Source of the DNA: Demequina mangrovi
GTDB taxonomy: Bacteria; Actinomycetota; Actinomycetes; Actinomycetales; Demequinaceae
DNA length: 64,000 nucleotides
Assembly: GCF_000759715.1 (NCBI RefSeq)
Contig: NZ_BBLU01000002.1
Coordinates: 62,001-126,000, forward strand
Direction: 5' to 3'
Shown: positions 16,711-24,467 of the stretch, one piece after another
How the letters are laid out: the number at the start of each line of letters is the position of its first letter
How positions within the stretch are numbered: position 1 is the first letter of the stretch
Position numbers and translations under genes: made by a program
Notes under the pieces: model-generated
The model's input: only the letters and a program-made list of their open reading frames with translations
The model's database searches: none
What the model was told of the DNA's origin: nothing

Positions 16711-17727
16711 CTACGCCGAGCGCGTCGACGAGTCCCGCACCACCAGCTCGGGCGCGTAGACCACATGCCTGGGCGCCTCGGTGTCCGGGCGGGACGCCTC
16801 GGCGAGGAGCAGCTCGACCGCGGTGGCGCCGATGAGCTCGCGTGGCTGACGCACCGAGGAGATCGGCACCACCGCAGACGCCGCGAAGGAGATGTCGTCG
16901 TAGCCGACCAGCGCGACCTCGTCCGGCACCCGGATCGGGTCGGGCCCGAAGAGCAGCGCGCGCTCCACACCGATCGCGAGGAGGTCGTTCGCGGCGACGA
17001 TGCCGTCGACGCCGGTCTCCCTGATGAGCGGACGCAGCGCCTCGCCCACGCGACGGCCCTCGTCAAGGGACATCTCGTCGGTGCCGAGCAGCTGGATGGT
17101 CGCGGAGCCGTGCTCGGCGACGGCAGCGGACGCGCCCTGGAATCGGTCGGCGACCTGTCCGATGCGCAGCGGGCCGCCGACGAAGGCCAGCCTCCTGCAT
17201 CCGCGCTCGAGCAGGTGACGCGCGGCGAGGCGCCCGCCCTCGACATCGTCCACGGAGACCGAGGCGAAGCGCGCCTGATCGGCGCCGCGATCCACGAGGA
17301 CCACCGGGATGCCGTGCCGACGCAGCTCCTCGAGGCGCCCGTAGTCGCCGTCGACCGGCGAGATCAGGACCCCGCTCACGCGCTGCCGCTCGAACACGTC
17401 GAGGTGTCCCGCCTCCCGCTCGGCCGACTCGTCGGAGTTGGCGAGCAGCACGGTGAGGCCCTCCTCCGCGGCCCGCTTCTCGGCGCCGCGCGCGACATCC
17501 GTGAAGAAGGGGTTGCCGACGTCGAGCACCAGCAGAGCGAGGCTCTGGCTGCGGCCGGCGCGCAGCTGGCGCGCCGCATCGTTGGGGACGTACCCGAGCG
17601 CGTCGATCGCGGCCCTGACCCGCGCGACCGTCTCCGGCTTCACCTGCTCGGGACGGTTGAGGACGTTCGAGACGGTCCCGACAGACACCCCGGCTCGCGC
17701 CGCCACCTCGCGCACGCTCACGGCCAT
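16711..17727 (-). CDS. LacI-family regulator of L-rhamnose genes
   Basis: A 338-residue LacI/GalR repressor. The N-terminal helix-turn-helix is VSVREVAARAGVSVGTVSNVL; the hinge helix ends at about residue 60, followed by a periplasmic-binding-protein-like sensor domain with GYDD near residue 275. The ATG at 17727 has GAGGAGG seven bases upstream. The gene is divergent from the rhamnose ABC importer. The 12-mer TGAATCGTTTCA, a typical LacI-type operator with central CG, lies before the importer, the isomerase and the class II aldolase. The inducer is probably L-rhamnose or a catabolic intermediate. A weaker 9/12 match at 17765-17776 could mediate autoregulation. Confidence 0.92.
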   Translation of the reverse strand: MAVSVREVAARAGVSVGTVSNVLNRPEQVKPETVARVRAAIDALGYVPNDAARQLRAGRSQSLALLVLDVGNPFFTDVARGAEKRAAEEGLTVLLANSDESAEREAGHLDVFERQRVSGVLISPVDGDYGRLEELRRHGIPVVLVDRGADQARFASVSVDDVEGGRLAARHLLERGCRRLAFVGGPLRIGQVADRFQGASAAVAEHGSATIQLLGTDEMSLDEGRRVGEALRPLIRETGVDGIVAANDLLAIGVERALLFGPDPIRVPDEVALVGYDDISFAASAVVPISSVRQPRELIGATAVELLLAEASRPDTEAPRHVVYAPELVVRDSSTRSA

Positions 17728-17870
17728 GACCTGCCTCCTCGCTCGAATCCTGGCGCCAGGATACTGAAACCTTCCAACCCGGCCCGAAACCAGCGCCGTA
17801 CGCCGCGTCGCACCGCCAGGGCCCAAGGTCCCTGAGGCCGTGATCGTTACGGGTTCGTGACATGTCCGCG

Positions 17871-17921
17871 TTGACAGCCCTCCGCCCTCACACTACTTTC
17901 GCAAGGGTATGAATCGTTTCA
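17871..17921 (+). promoter_or_regulatory. Rhamnose importer promoter with LacI operator
   Basis: TTGACA at 17871-17876, a 17-bp spacer and TACTTT at 17894-17899 form a good sigma-70-like promoter. The operator TGAATCGTTTCA follows at 17910-17921, covering the early transcribed region, an ideal place for a LacI repressor to block initiation or escape. Confidence 0.82.
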
Positions 17922-17958
17922 CAACGAGGTGGAACGACGACGGACGGATAGGTCGACG

Positions 17959-19485
17959 ATGACAGCTCCCCCAGCCGCCACCCCGGCGGCCCCCGCGCTC
18001 GTGCTGGACGGCGTGGCGAAGTCCTTCGGCCCCGTGGTCGCGCTGCGGTCGGGCAGCCTCACGCTCCGGCCGGGCTCGATCCACGCGCTCATCGGCGAGA
18101 ACGGCGCCGGCAAGTCCACGCTCGTCAAGATCATCGCGGGCCTGTACCAGCGCGACGCCGGCACGTTCGAGTACCTGGGCGAGCCGGTGGACTTCGGGAC
18201 CACCGCGGAGTCCAAGGGCGCCGGCATCGCGGTGATCTACCAGGAGCCGACGCTGTTCCCCGACCTCAGCGTGACCGAGAACGTGTTCATGGGCCGCCAG
18301 CCCACGCTCTCGCTCGGGCGCATCGACAAGCGGGCCATGCGGGCAGAGGTGGTCGCGCTGTTCGAGCAGCTCGGCGTCCACGTCGACCCCGACCGTCCCA
18401 CGCGAGGCCTGTCGATCGCGGACCAGCAGCTGGTCGAGATCGCCAAGGCGATGTCGCTCGACGCGAAGGTCCTCGTCATGGACGAGCCGACCGCGGCCCT
18501 CTCGGGCGTCGAGGTCGAGCGCCTCTTCGGCGTCGCGCGGGCGCTGCGCGACGAGGGCCGCGCGCTGCTGTTCATCTCTCACCGCTTCGACGAGGTCTTC
18601 GACCTGTGCGACACCGTCACGGTCATGCGCGACGGCGAGTACATCTCGACCAGTGCGATCGCGGACACGACCGTCGACCGGCTGGTGCGGGAGATGGTGG
18701 GACGCGACGTCACCGACCTGTTCCCCAAGACCGTCGCACCGGTGGGCGACGTGCTGCTCGAGGTCGAGGGCCTCACGCGCACCGGCGTGTTCCATGACGT
18801 CAGCTTCGAGGTGCGGGCGGGCGAGATCGTCGCGCTCGCCGGGCTCGTGGGCGCGGGGCGCTCGGAGATCGCCCGCGCCGCCTTCGGCGTGGATCCGTAC
18901 GATGCCGGCACCGTCACGGTCGCGGGCCGCCGCCTCGCCGGCGGCGACCCCGCCGCGGCGATGCGCCAGGGGCTCGCGCTCATCCCCGAGGACCGCCGCC
19001 GCCAGGGCGCCGTGCTCGACTCCGGGATCGCGCGCAACGTGACCCTCACCATCCGCGACCGCCTCACCCGTGCGGGCGTGCTCACCAGCGCGGCCGAGAA
19101 CGCCTCGGCCCGCGAGTGGGCCGCGCGCTTCGAGGTCCGCGCCCCATCGCTCGACACGCTCGCCGGCACGCTGTCCGGAGGCAACCAGCAGAAGGTGGTC
19201 ATCGCGAAGTGGCTCGCGACCGAGCCGCGCGTGCTCATCGTCGACGAGCCCACGCGCGGCATCGACGTCGGCACCAAGTCCGAGGTCCACCGCCTGCTGT
19301 CGGACCTCGCGGGACAGGGACTCGCGATCCTCATGATCTCCTCCGAGCTGCCCGAGGTGCTCGGCATGGCCGACCGTGTCCTCGTGGTCCACGAGGGTCG
19401 GATCACCGCGAACCTCACGCGCGAGGAGGCCACCCCCGAGGCGGTCATGTACGCCGCCACCCACGACGTGGAGGTCGCCCGATGA
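17959..19485 (+). CDS. rhaT: Rhamnose ABC importer, ATP-binding protein
   Basis: A 508-residue tandem ABC ATPase of the monosaccharide (CUT2) importers. The first nucleotide-binding domain has Walker A GENGAGKST and Walker B VLVMDEPTAAL. The second has a degenerate Walker A (GLVGAGRSE), a full signature LSGGNQQK and VLIVDEPTRGID, the usual asymmetry of RbsA/RhaT-type proteins. I chose the ATG at 17959 (AGG six bases upstream) rather than the in-frame GTG at 17929, which sits almost on the operator. The stop overlaps the next permease start as ATGA. It energises sugar uptake with the two permeases and lipoprotein downstream. The rhamnose assignment comes from the regulon. Confidence 0.93.
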   Translation: MTAPPAATPAAPALVLDGVAKSFGPVVALRSGSLTLRPGSIHALIGENGAGKSTLVKIIAGLYQRDAGTFEYLGEPVDFGTTAESKGAGIAVIYQEPTLFPDLSVTENVFMGRQPTLSLGRIDKRAMRAEVVALFEQLGVHVDPDRPTRGLSIADQQLVEIAKAMSLDAKVLVMDEPTAALSGVEVERLFGVARALRDEGRALLFISHRFDEVFDLCDTVTVMRDGEYISTSAIADTTVDRLVREMVGRDVTDLFPKTVAPVGDVLLEVEGLTRTGVFHDVSFEVRAGEIVALAGLVGAGRSEIARAAFGVDPYDAGTVTVAGRRLAGGDPAAAMRQGLALIPEDRRRQGAVLDSGIARNVTLTIRDRLTRAGVLTSAAENASAREWAARFEVRAPSLDTLAGTLSGGNQQKVVIAKWLATEPRVLIVDEPTRGIDVGTKSEVHRLLSDLAGQGLAILMISSELPEVLGMADRVLVVHEGRITANLTREEATPEAVMYAATHDVEVAR

Positions 19486-20522
19486 CGCTCACCGATGCGC
19501 CGGACCGCGCCGCCACGTCGAGCCTCGGGGCTCGCGCGCTCGCGCTCGTCAAGCAGCGCGAGGTGGGCGTGCTGGCGGCCTTCATCCTCGTCGTCGCCGT
19601 CACGACGGCGAAGAACCCGAACTTCCTCTTCTCCAACGACGGCTTCCGCGATCTCCTCGTCACCCCATCGCTGCTCATGCTCATCGCGGTGGGCCAGGCC
19701 ATGGTGATCATCACGCGCAACGTCGACCTGTCGGTCGGCTCGGTGATGGGCCTCACCGCGTACCTGGTCGGCACGGTCTTCGTCGACATGCCGTGGCTCC
19801 CCTGGCCCCTGGTCTTCCTCATCGGCCTCGCCTTCGGGGGCCTGCTGGGGCTGATCAACGGCGCGATCGTGGCCTTCGCCAAGGTGCCGAGCCTCGTGGT
19901 GACGCTGGGCACGCTGTACGCGTTCCGCGGCATCAACGTCATGTGGACGGGATCCGACCGCATCAACGCCTCGGACATGCCGCGCGACTTCCTCGACCTG
20001 GGCACCAGCGCGATCTGGCGGATCCCGATCATCACGATCATCGCCCTCGTGGTCCTGGCGGCGGCGGGCTGGTACATGACCACGCAGCGCGGCGGTCGCG
20101 AGTTCTACGCGATGGGCTCCGACCCCGACGCCGCGACCCTCTACGGCCTCAACGTCCGCCGTCGCCTCATCACGGCCTTCGTCGTCTCCGGCGCGCTCGC
20201 CGGGCTCGCCGGCGTGCTGTACGCGGCCCGCTACGGGACCGTGAACTCGCAGGTGGGATCGGGCTACGAGCTTCAGGCCGTCGGCGCCGCGGTCATCGGC
20301 GGAGTCGCGATCTTCGGCGGCAGCGGCACCGTCTTCGGGGCCGCGATCGGCGCCTTCCTGCTCATGACCATCAACCGGTCCCTCCCTGTGCTCGGGGTGC
20401 AGGACTTCTGGCAGCAGGCCGTGGTGGGCGCGCTCATCATCGGTGCGATCGTGCTCGACAGCCTGGCTGCGAGACGACAGGAACGCACCCTCGCCAAGGA
20501 GAGGGAGCGCAGCCATGGCTAG
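19482..20522 (+). CDS. rhaP: Rhamnose ABC importer permease 1
   Basis: A 346-residue CUT2-family membrane permease (RbsC fold) with about 8-10 hydrophobic helices. It carries the conserved motifs NVDLSVGSVMGL, KVPSLVVTLGT and GLAGVLYAARYG. GSDPDAATLYGLNVRRR is the cytoplasmic coupling loop that touches the ATPase. It overlaps the ATPase gene by 4 bp and the second permease by 8 bp, so the importer is translationally coupled. It forms the membrane channel as a heterodimer with the next gene product. It could transport another deoxy-sugar, but the surrounding enzymes favour rhamnose. Confidence 0.92.
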   Translation: MTLTDAPDRAATSSLGARALALVKQREVGVLAAFILVVAVTTAKNPNFLFSNDGFRDLLVTPSLLMLIAVGQAMVIITRNVDLSVGSVMGLTAYLVGTVFVDMPWLPWPLVFLIGLAFGGLLGLINGAIVAFAKVPSLVVTLGTLYAFRGINVMWTGSDRINASDMPRDFLDLGTSAIWRIPIITIIALVVLAAAGWYMTTQRGGREFYAMGSDPDAATLYGLNVRRRLITAFVVSGALAGLAGVLYAARYGTVNSQVGSGYELQAVGAAVIGGVAIFGGSGTVFGAAIGAFLLMTINRSLPVLGVQDFWQQAVVGALIIGAIVLDSLAARRQERTLAKERERSHG

Positions 20523-21639
20523 CACCACGCTCACCCCGACCACCTCGCGGACCTACCGCGACTTCCAGCGCCCCCGTTGGCAGCGGATGCTGCTCACGCG
20601 GGAGATGGCGGTGGTCGCCGCGCTCATCGGCGTGATCGCCTTCGCCAGCGTCGCGGTCGACAACTTCGCCTCGTCGATCACCTACACGTACCTGTTCCTC
20701 GACGTCGCGGCGATCCTGCTCATCGCGCTGCCGATGACCCTGGTCATCGTCACCGGAGAGATCGATCTGTCCGTCGCGAGCGTCGTCGGCCTGTCGTCGG
20801 TGCTCACCGGCACGCTCTACCAGGCCGGCCTTCCCTTCGCGGTCGCCGCGCTGCTCGCGATCGCCGCGGGAGCCGTGGCCGGAGCGATCAACGGCTTCCT
20901 CGTGACCGTGGTCGGACTGCCGTCTCTCGCGGTCACCATCGGTACGCTCGCGCTCTTCCGCGGGCTCGCCGTCGGTCTCCTGGGCACCACCGCGATCACG
21001 GACTTCCCCGACTCGTGGCGGGATCTCGTGACTAACAAGATCCCCGGTACGCCGGTCCCCGCCATCATCGTGCTCGTCGTGGTCCTCGCGATCGTCTTCG
21101 GGTGGCTGCTGCACTTCACCCCGTTCGGGCGCGGGATCTTCGCGATCGGCCAGTCGAAGGAGGCGGCGCACTTCTCGGGCGTCCGCGTCGGCCGCACCAA
21201 GCTGATCCTGTTCATCCTCAGCGGCACCGTGGCCGCGCTGGCCGGCATCTACTACACGCTCCGGTACGGGAGCGCGCGAGGCGACAACGCGACGGGCCTC
21301 GAGCTCAGCGTCGTCGCCGCGGTGCTCCTCGGCGGGGTGAGCATCTTCGGCGGCCGCGGCGCCCTGCACGGCCCCATCGCCGGCGCCCTGCTCATCGGCG
21401 CCATGGCGAGCGCGCTGCGTCTCGCCAGCGTCACCTCCGACGTCATCAACGTCATCACCGGCACCCTGCTGATCCTGTCGGTGGTGTCGCCGAGCCTTCT
21501 CGCCTGGGCGCAGTCACGCCGCGCCCGGAGACGAGGGAAGAAAGAGGGCGAGGACCCCGCGTCAGCGGATCCGCGCCCGGCACAGGCCGCCGATGCCACC
21601 GTGGCGCGACGGTCCACCATGGGAGAGGAAGAACAATGA
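20515..21639 (+). CDS. rhaQ: Rhamnose ABC importer permease 2
   Basis: A 374-residue second CUT2 permease, similar in plan to permease 1: TGEIDLSVASVVGLSS, VGLPSLAVTIGTLALFRG and the coupling loop GQSKEAAHFSGVRVGR. A hydrophilic C-terminal extension of about 40 charged residues follows the last helix. The ATG at 20515 lies within the end of the preceding gene and is preceded by GGAG. The stop overlaps the binding-protein ATG by 4 bp. Two distinct permease genes, rather than one, are characteristic of the rhamnose-type branch of this family. Confidence 0.92.
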   Translation: MASTTLTPTTSRTYRDFQRPRWQRMLLTREMAVVAALIGVIAFASVAVDNFASSITYTYLFLDVAAILLIALPMTLVIVTGEIDLSVASVVGLSSVLTGTLYQAGLPFAVAALLAIAAGAVAGAINGFLVTVVGLPSLAVTIGTLALFRGLAVGLLGTTAITDFPDSWRDLVTNKIPGTPVPAIIVLVVVLAIVFGWLLHFTPFGRGIFAIGQSKEAAHFSGVRVGRTKLILFILSGTVAALAGIYYTLRYGSARGDNATGLELSVVAAVLLGGVSIFGGRGALHGPIAGALLIGAMASALRLASVTSDVINVITGTLLILSVVSPSLLAWAQSRRARRRGKKEGEDPASADPRPAQAADATVARRSTMGEEEQ

Positions 21640-22700
21640 AGTTCCCGATCACGAAGTCGCGCGGCGGCGCGGCGGCGCTCGTCGCCGCGGTCGCGCTGGT
21701 CCTCGCCGGCTGTTCCTCCGGGGACTCCGGCAGCGAGTCCTCCGAGAGCGCGGGCGGTGGCGGCGGCGACTCGATGAGCGATGCCAACCTCGCCATCACG
21801 TTCCTGCCCAAGAACCTGGGCAACGCCTACTTCGACACCTCGAACTCGGTCGGCGGCGCGTCCGCGATCGAGGAGTTCGGCGGCACGTACGAGGAGGTGG
21901 GTCCCGCGGAGGCGACCCCGGACTCGCAGGTCTCGTTCATCAACACCGCGACCCAGCAGGGCGTGGGTGCGCTCGTCGTGTCCGCCAACGACCCGGCGGC
22001 GATCTGCGACGCGCTCAACGAGGCCCGCGACGCCGGCGTCAAGGTGGTCACCTACGACTCCGACACCAACGCCGAGTGCCGTGACATCTTCATCAACCAG
22101 GCCACCGCGGAGGGCATCGCGCAGGTGCAGGTCGACATGATCGCCGAGCAGATCGGCGACGCCGGTCAGATCGCGATCCTGTCCGCCTCGGCCAACGCGA
22201 CCAACCAGAACGCGTGGATCGAGATGATGGAGGAGATCCTCGCGGCCGACCACCCGGACATCGAGCTGGTCGAGACGGTCTACGGCGACGACGACGACCA
22301 GACTTCGTTCGACAAGACCGCCGCCCTGCTGCAGACCTACCCCGACCTCAAGGGCATCATCTCGCCCACGACGGTCGGCATCTCGGCGGCCGCACGCTAC
22401 CTGTCGACCTCGGACGCCAAGGGCGAGGTCGCGATCACCGGGCTCGGCACGCCCAACCAGATGCGCGAGTACGTCGAGGACGGCACCGTCACCGAGTTCG
22501 CGCTGTGGAACCCCGCGGACCTGGGCTACCTCGCGGCGTACGCCGCCAAGGCCCTCATCGAGGGCGAGATCACCGGCGCGGAGGGCGACACCTTCGAGGC
22601 CGGCGAGCTCGGCTCGTACGAGGTCGGCGCCGACGGCACCGTCCTGCTCGGCGAGCCCTACCGCTTCAACGCGGACAACATCGGCGACTTCGACTTCTAG
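21636..22700 (+). CDS. rhaS: Rhamnose ABC importer, substrate-binding lipoprotein
   Basis: A 354-residue extracytoplasmic sugar-binding protein of the RbsB fold. The lipoprotein signal peptide ends in LVLAGC with the lipidated Cys at residue 26. A Gly/Ser/Glu-rich flexible linker (about 27-48) precedes the mature domain. Sugar-binding-protein landmarks are present: FLPKNLGNAYFDT at the start, SANDPAAICDAL, VTYDSD and the hinge region near GIISPT. It is the last gene of the importer operon, followed by a stem-loop at 22713-22754. It delivers rhamnose to the two permeases. RhaS here means the ABC binding protein, not the AraC regulator of E. coli. Confidence 0.93.
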   Translation: MKFPITKSRGGAAALVAAVALVLAGCSSGDSGSESSESAGGGGGDSMSDANLAITFLPKNLGNAYFDTSNSVGGASAIEEFGGTYEEVGPAEATPDSQVSFINTATQQGVGALVVSANDPAAICDALNEARDAGVKVVTYDSDTNAECRDIFINQATAEGIAQVQVDMIAEQIGDAGQIAILSASANATNQNAWIEMMEEILAADHPDIELVETVYGDDDDQTSFDKTAALLQTYPDLKGIISPTTVGISAAARYLSTSDAKGEVAITGLGTPNQMREYVEDGTVTEFALWNPADLGYLAAYAAKALIEGEITGAEGDTFEAGELGSYEVGADGTVLLGEPYRFNADNIGDFDF

Positions 22701-22712
22701 GAGCCGTCACCC

Positions 22713-22754
22713 GGAGCCCGGTCCGAATGCGCACGATGCATCGGGCCGGGCTCC
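22713..22754 (+). terminator. Stem-loop after the importer operon
   Basis: GGAGCCCGG at 22713-22721 pairs with CCGGGCTCC at 22746-22754, with partly paired sequence between. It begins 12 nt after the rhaS stop. No T-tract follows, as is common in GC-rich actinobacteria, so it may only attenuate. Confidence 0.6.
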
Positions 22755-22770
22755 GCCCTTCCGGGCGGAC

Positions 22771-22813
22771 TTGACCGGCGCATCGTCCACCCGTATGGTT
22801 TGAATCGTTTCAA
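22771..22813 (+). promoter_or_regulatory. Promoter and LacI operator of the rhamnose enzyme operon
   Basis: TTGACC at 22771-22776, a 17-bp spacer and TATGGT at 22794-22799. The operator TGAATCGTTTCA at 22801-22812, extended to TTGAA...TTCAA, starts one base after the -10 box. The spacer contains a copy of the abundant CGCATCGTCC decamer at 22779-22788. Confidence 0.8.
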
Positions 22814-22882
22814 CGCCCGCCTCGGAGCGATCGGTCGACGTCGACCCTCGACACCCCGGGGCCCATCTCGAAGGAGAGACCC

Positions 22883-24049
22883 ATGGCCTTCAGCAGCCAC
22901 GTCGCAAGCCGCCTCGAGGAGCAGGCCATCGAGCTCCCCTCGTGGGCCTTCGGCAACTCGGGCACGCGCTTCCGCGTGTTCGGCACCCCCGGCACCCCGC
23001 GCGACCCGTTCGAGAAGATCGCGGACGCCGCCCAGGTCCACAAGTTCACGGGTCTCGCCCCGTCGGTCGCCCTGCACATCCCGTGGGACAAGGTCGACGA
23101 CTACGCGGAGCTCCGCAAGCATGCGGAGGCCCACGGGGTCGCGCTCGGCACCATCAACTCGAACACCTTCCAGGACGAGGACTACAAGCTCGGGTCGCTC
23201 GCCCACCGCGACGACCGCATCCGCCGCAAGGCGATCGACCACCACCTCGAGTGCATCGACATCATGGACGAGACGGGCTCGCGCGACCTCAAGATCTGGC
23301 TCGCGGACGGCACCAACTACGCCGGCCAGGACGACATGCGCGGCCGCCAGGACCGGATGGCCGAGTCGCTCCAGGAGATCTACGCGCGGATCGGCGAGCA
23401 GCAGCGCCTGGTGCTCGAGTACAAGATCTTCGAGCCGGCGTTCTATCACATGGACGTGCCGGACTGGGGTACGTCGTACGCCCAGGTGGCGGCCCTCGGC
23501 GAGCGCGCGACCGTGTGCCTCGACACCGGCCACCATGCGCCCAGCACCAACATCGAGTTCATCGTGATGCAGCTCCTGCGCCTGGGCAAGCTCGGATCCT
23601 TCGACTTCAACTCGCGCAACTACGCGGACGACGACCTCATCGTCGGCGCCGCGGACCCGTTCCAGCTGTTCCGGATCATCGTCGAGGTGATCCGTGGCGG
23701 CGGCTACGGCAAGGACGGCGACACGGCGTTCATGCTCGACCAGTGCCACAACATCGAGGACAAGATCCCCGGGCAGATCCGCAGCGTGCTCAACGTCCAG
23801 GAGATGACGGCACGGGCGCTGCTGCTCGACCGTGAGGCGCTGACGTCGGCACAGGTCGAGGGCGACGTCCTCACCGCGAACGGGATCTTCATGGACGCCT
23901 TCTACACGGACGTCCGCGCCGACCTCGCGGAGTACCGCGTCGAGCGCGGCCTCCCCGCCGACCCGATGGCGGCCTTCGCCGACTCGGGCTACCTCGCCGC
24001 GATCGCCGAGGAGCGCGTCGGCGGCGTCCAGGCGGGCTGGGGCGCCTGA
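22883..24049 (+). CDS. rhaI: L-rhamnose isomerase (RhaI type)
   Basis: A 388-residue TIM-barrel isomerase of the Pseudomonas stutzeri RhaI type, distinct from E. coli RhaA. It converts L-rhamnose to L-rhamnulose. Recognisable stretches are FGNSGTRFRVFGTPG near the N terminus, IWLADGTNYAGQDD, EYKIFEPAFY (metal-binding Glu), LDTGHHAP and DFNSRNYADDDL, which line the metal site. The ATG at 22883 has AAGGAGAG upstream. First gene of the enzyme operon, with its own promoter and operator. Two isomerase families exist for this step; the residues here clearly favour RhaI. Confidence 0.94.
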   Translation: MAFSSHVASRLEEQAIELPSWAFGNSGTRFRVFGTPGTPRDPFEKIADAAQVHKFTGLAPSVALHIPWDKVDDYAELRKHAEAHGVALGTINSNTFQDEDYKLGSLAHRDDRIRRKAIDHHLECIDIMDETGSRDLKIWLADGTNYAGQDDMRGRQDRMAESLQEIYARIGEQQRLVLEYKIFEPAFYHMDVPDWGTSYAQVAALGERATVCLDTGHHAPSTNIEFIVMQLLRLGKLGSFDFNSRNYADDDLIVGAADPFQLFRIIVEVIRGGGYGKDGDTAFMLDQCHNIEDKIPGQIRSVLNVQEMTARALLLDREALTSAQVEGDVLTANGIFMDAFYTDVRADLAEYRVERGLPADPMAAFADSGYLAAIAEERVGGVQAGWGA

Positions 24050-24052
24050 GCC

Positions 24053-24403
24053 ATGCCCCGGGTGTGCTTCACCCTCCAGGTGGATCCCGACCGCCTCGAG
24101 GAGTACGTCGACGCGCACCGCGCGGTCTGGCCCGAGATGCTCGAGGCCATCCGCGACGCCGGGCGCAGGAGCTACTCGCTGTTCCTGCGCCCGGACGGGC
24201 TGCTCGTCGGCTGCTACGAGACGGACGACGACGAGGCGTCCGCCGCGGCCCTGGCCGCCGACCCACGCACCGCGCGCTGGGAGGAGACCATGGCGCCCTT
24301 CTTCGTATCGCTCGAGGGCGAGCGCGCCGACCAGGGAGCACCGCAGCTCCCCGAGATCTTCAACCTCGCCGACCAGCTCGCCGCTCAGGGCCTGCAGCCC
24401 TGA
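24053..24403 (+). CDS. rhaM: L-rhamnose mutarotase
   Basis: A 116-residue RhaM-family protein that interconverts alpha and beta anomers of L-rhamnose. The conserved N-terminal pattern VDPDRLEEYVDAHRAVWPEML contains the family His, and SYSLFLRPDGLLVGCYE and the MAPFF region are also characteristic. It starts 3 nt after rhaI, so it is translationally linked. Full length for the family. It accelerates supply of the anomer that the isomerase uses. Confidence 0.94.
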   Translation: MPRVCFTLQVDPDRLEEYVDAHRAVWPEMLEAIRDAGRRSYSLFLRPDGLLVGCYETDDDEASAAALAADPRTARWEETMAPFFVSLEGERADQGAPQLPEIFNLADQLAAQGLQP

Positions 24404-24467
24404 GCCTCAGAACCTCCGCCGGGCACCCGCCACGGCTCCCCTTCTTCCCCGGAAAGGACCTGTCCCC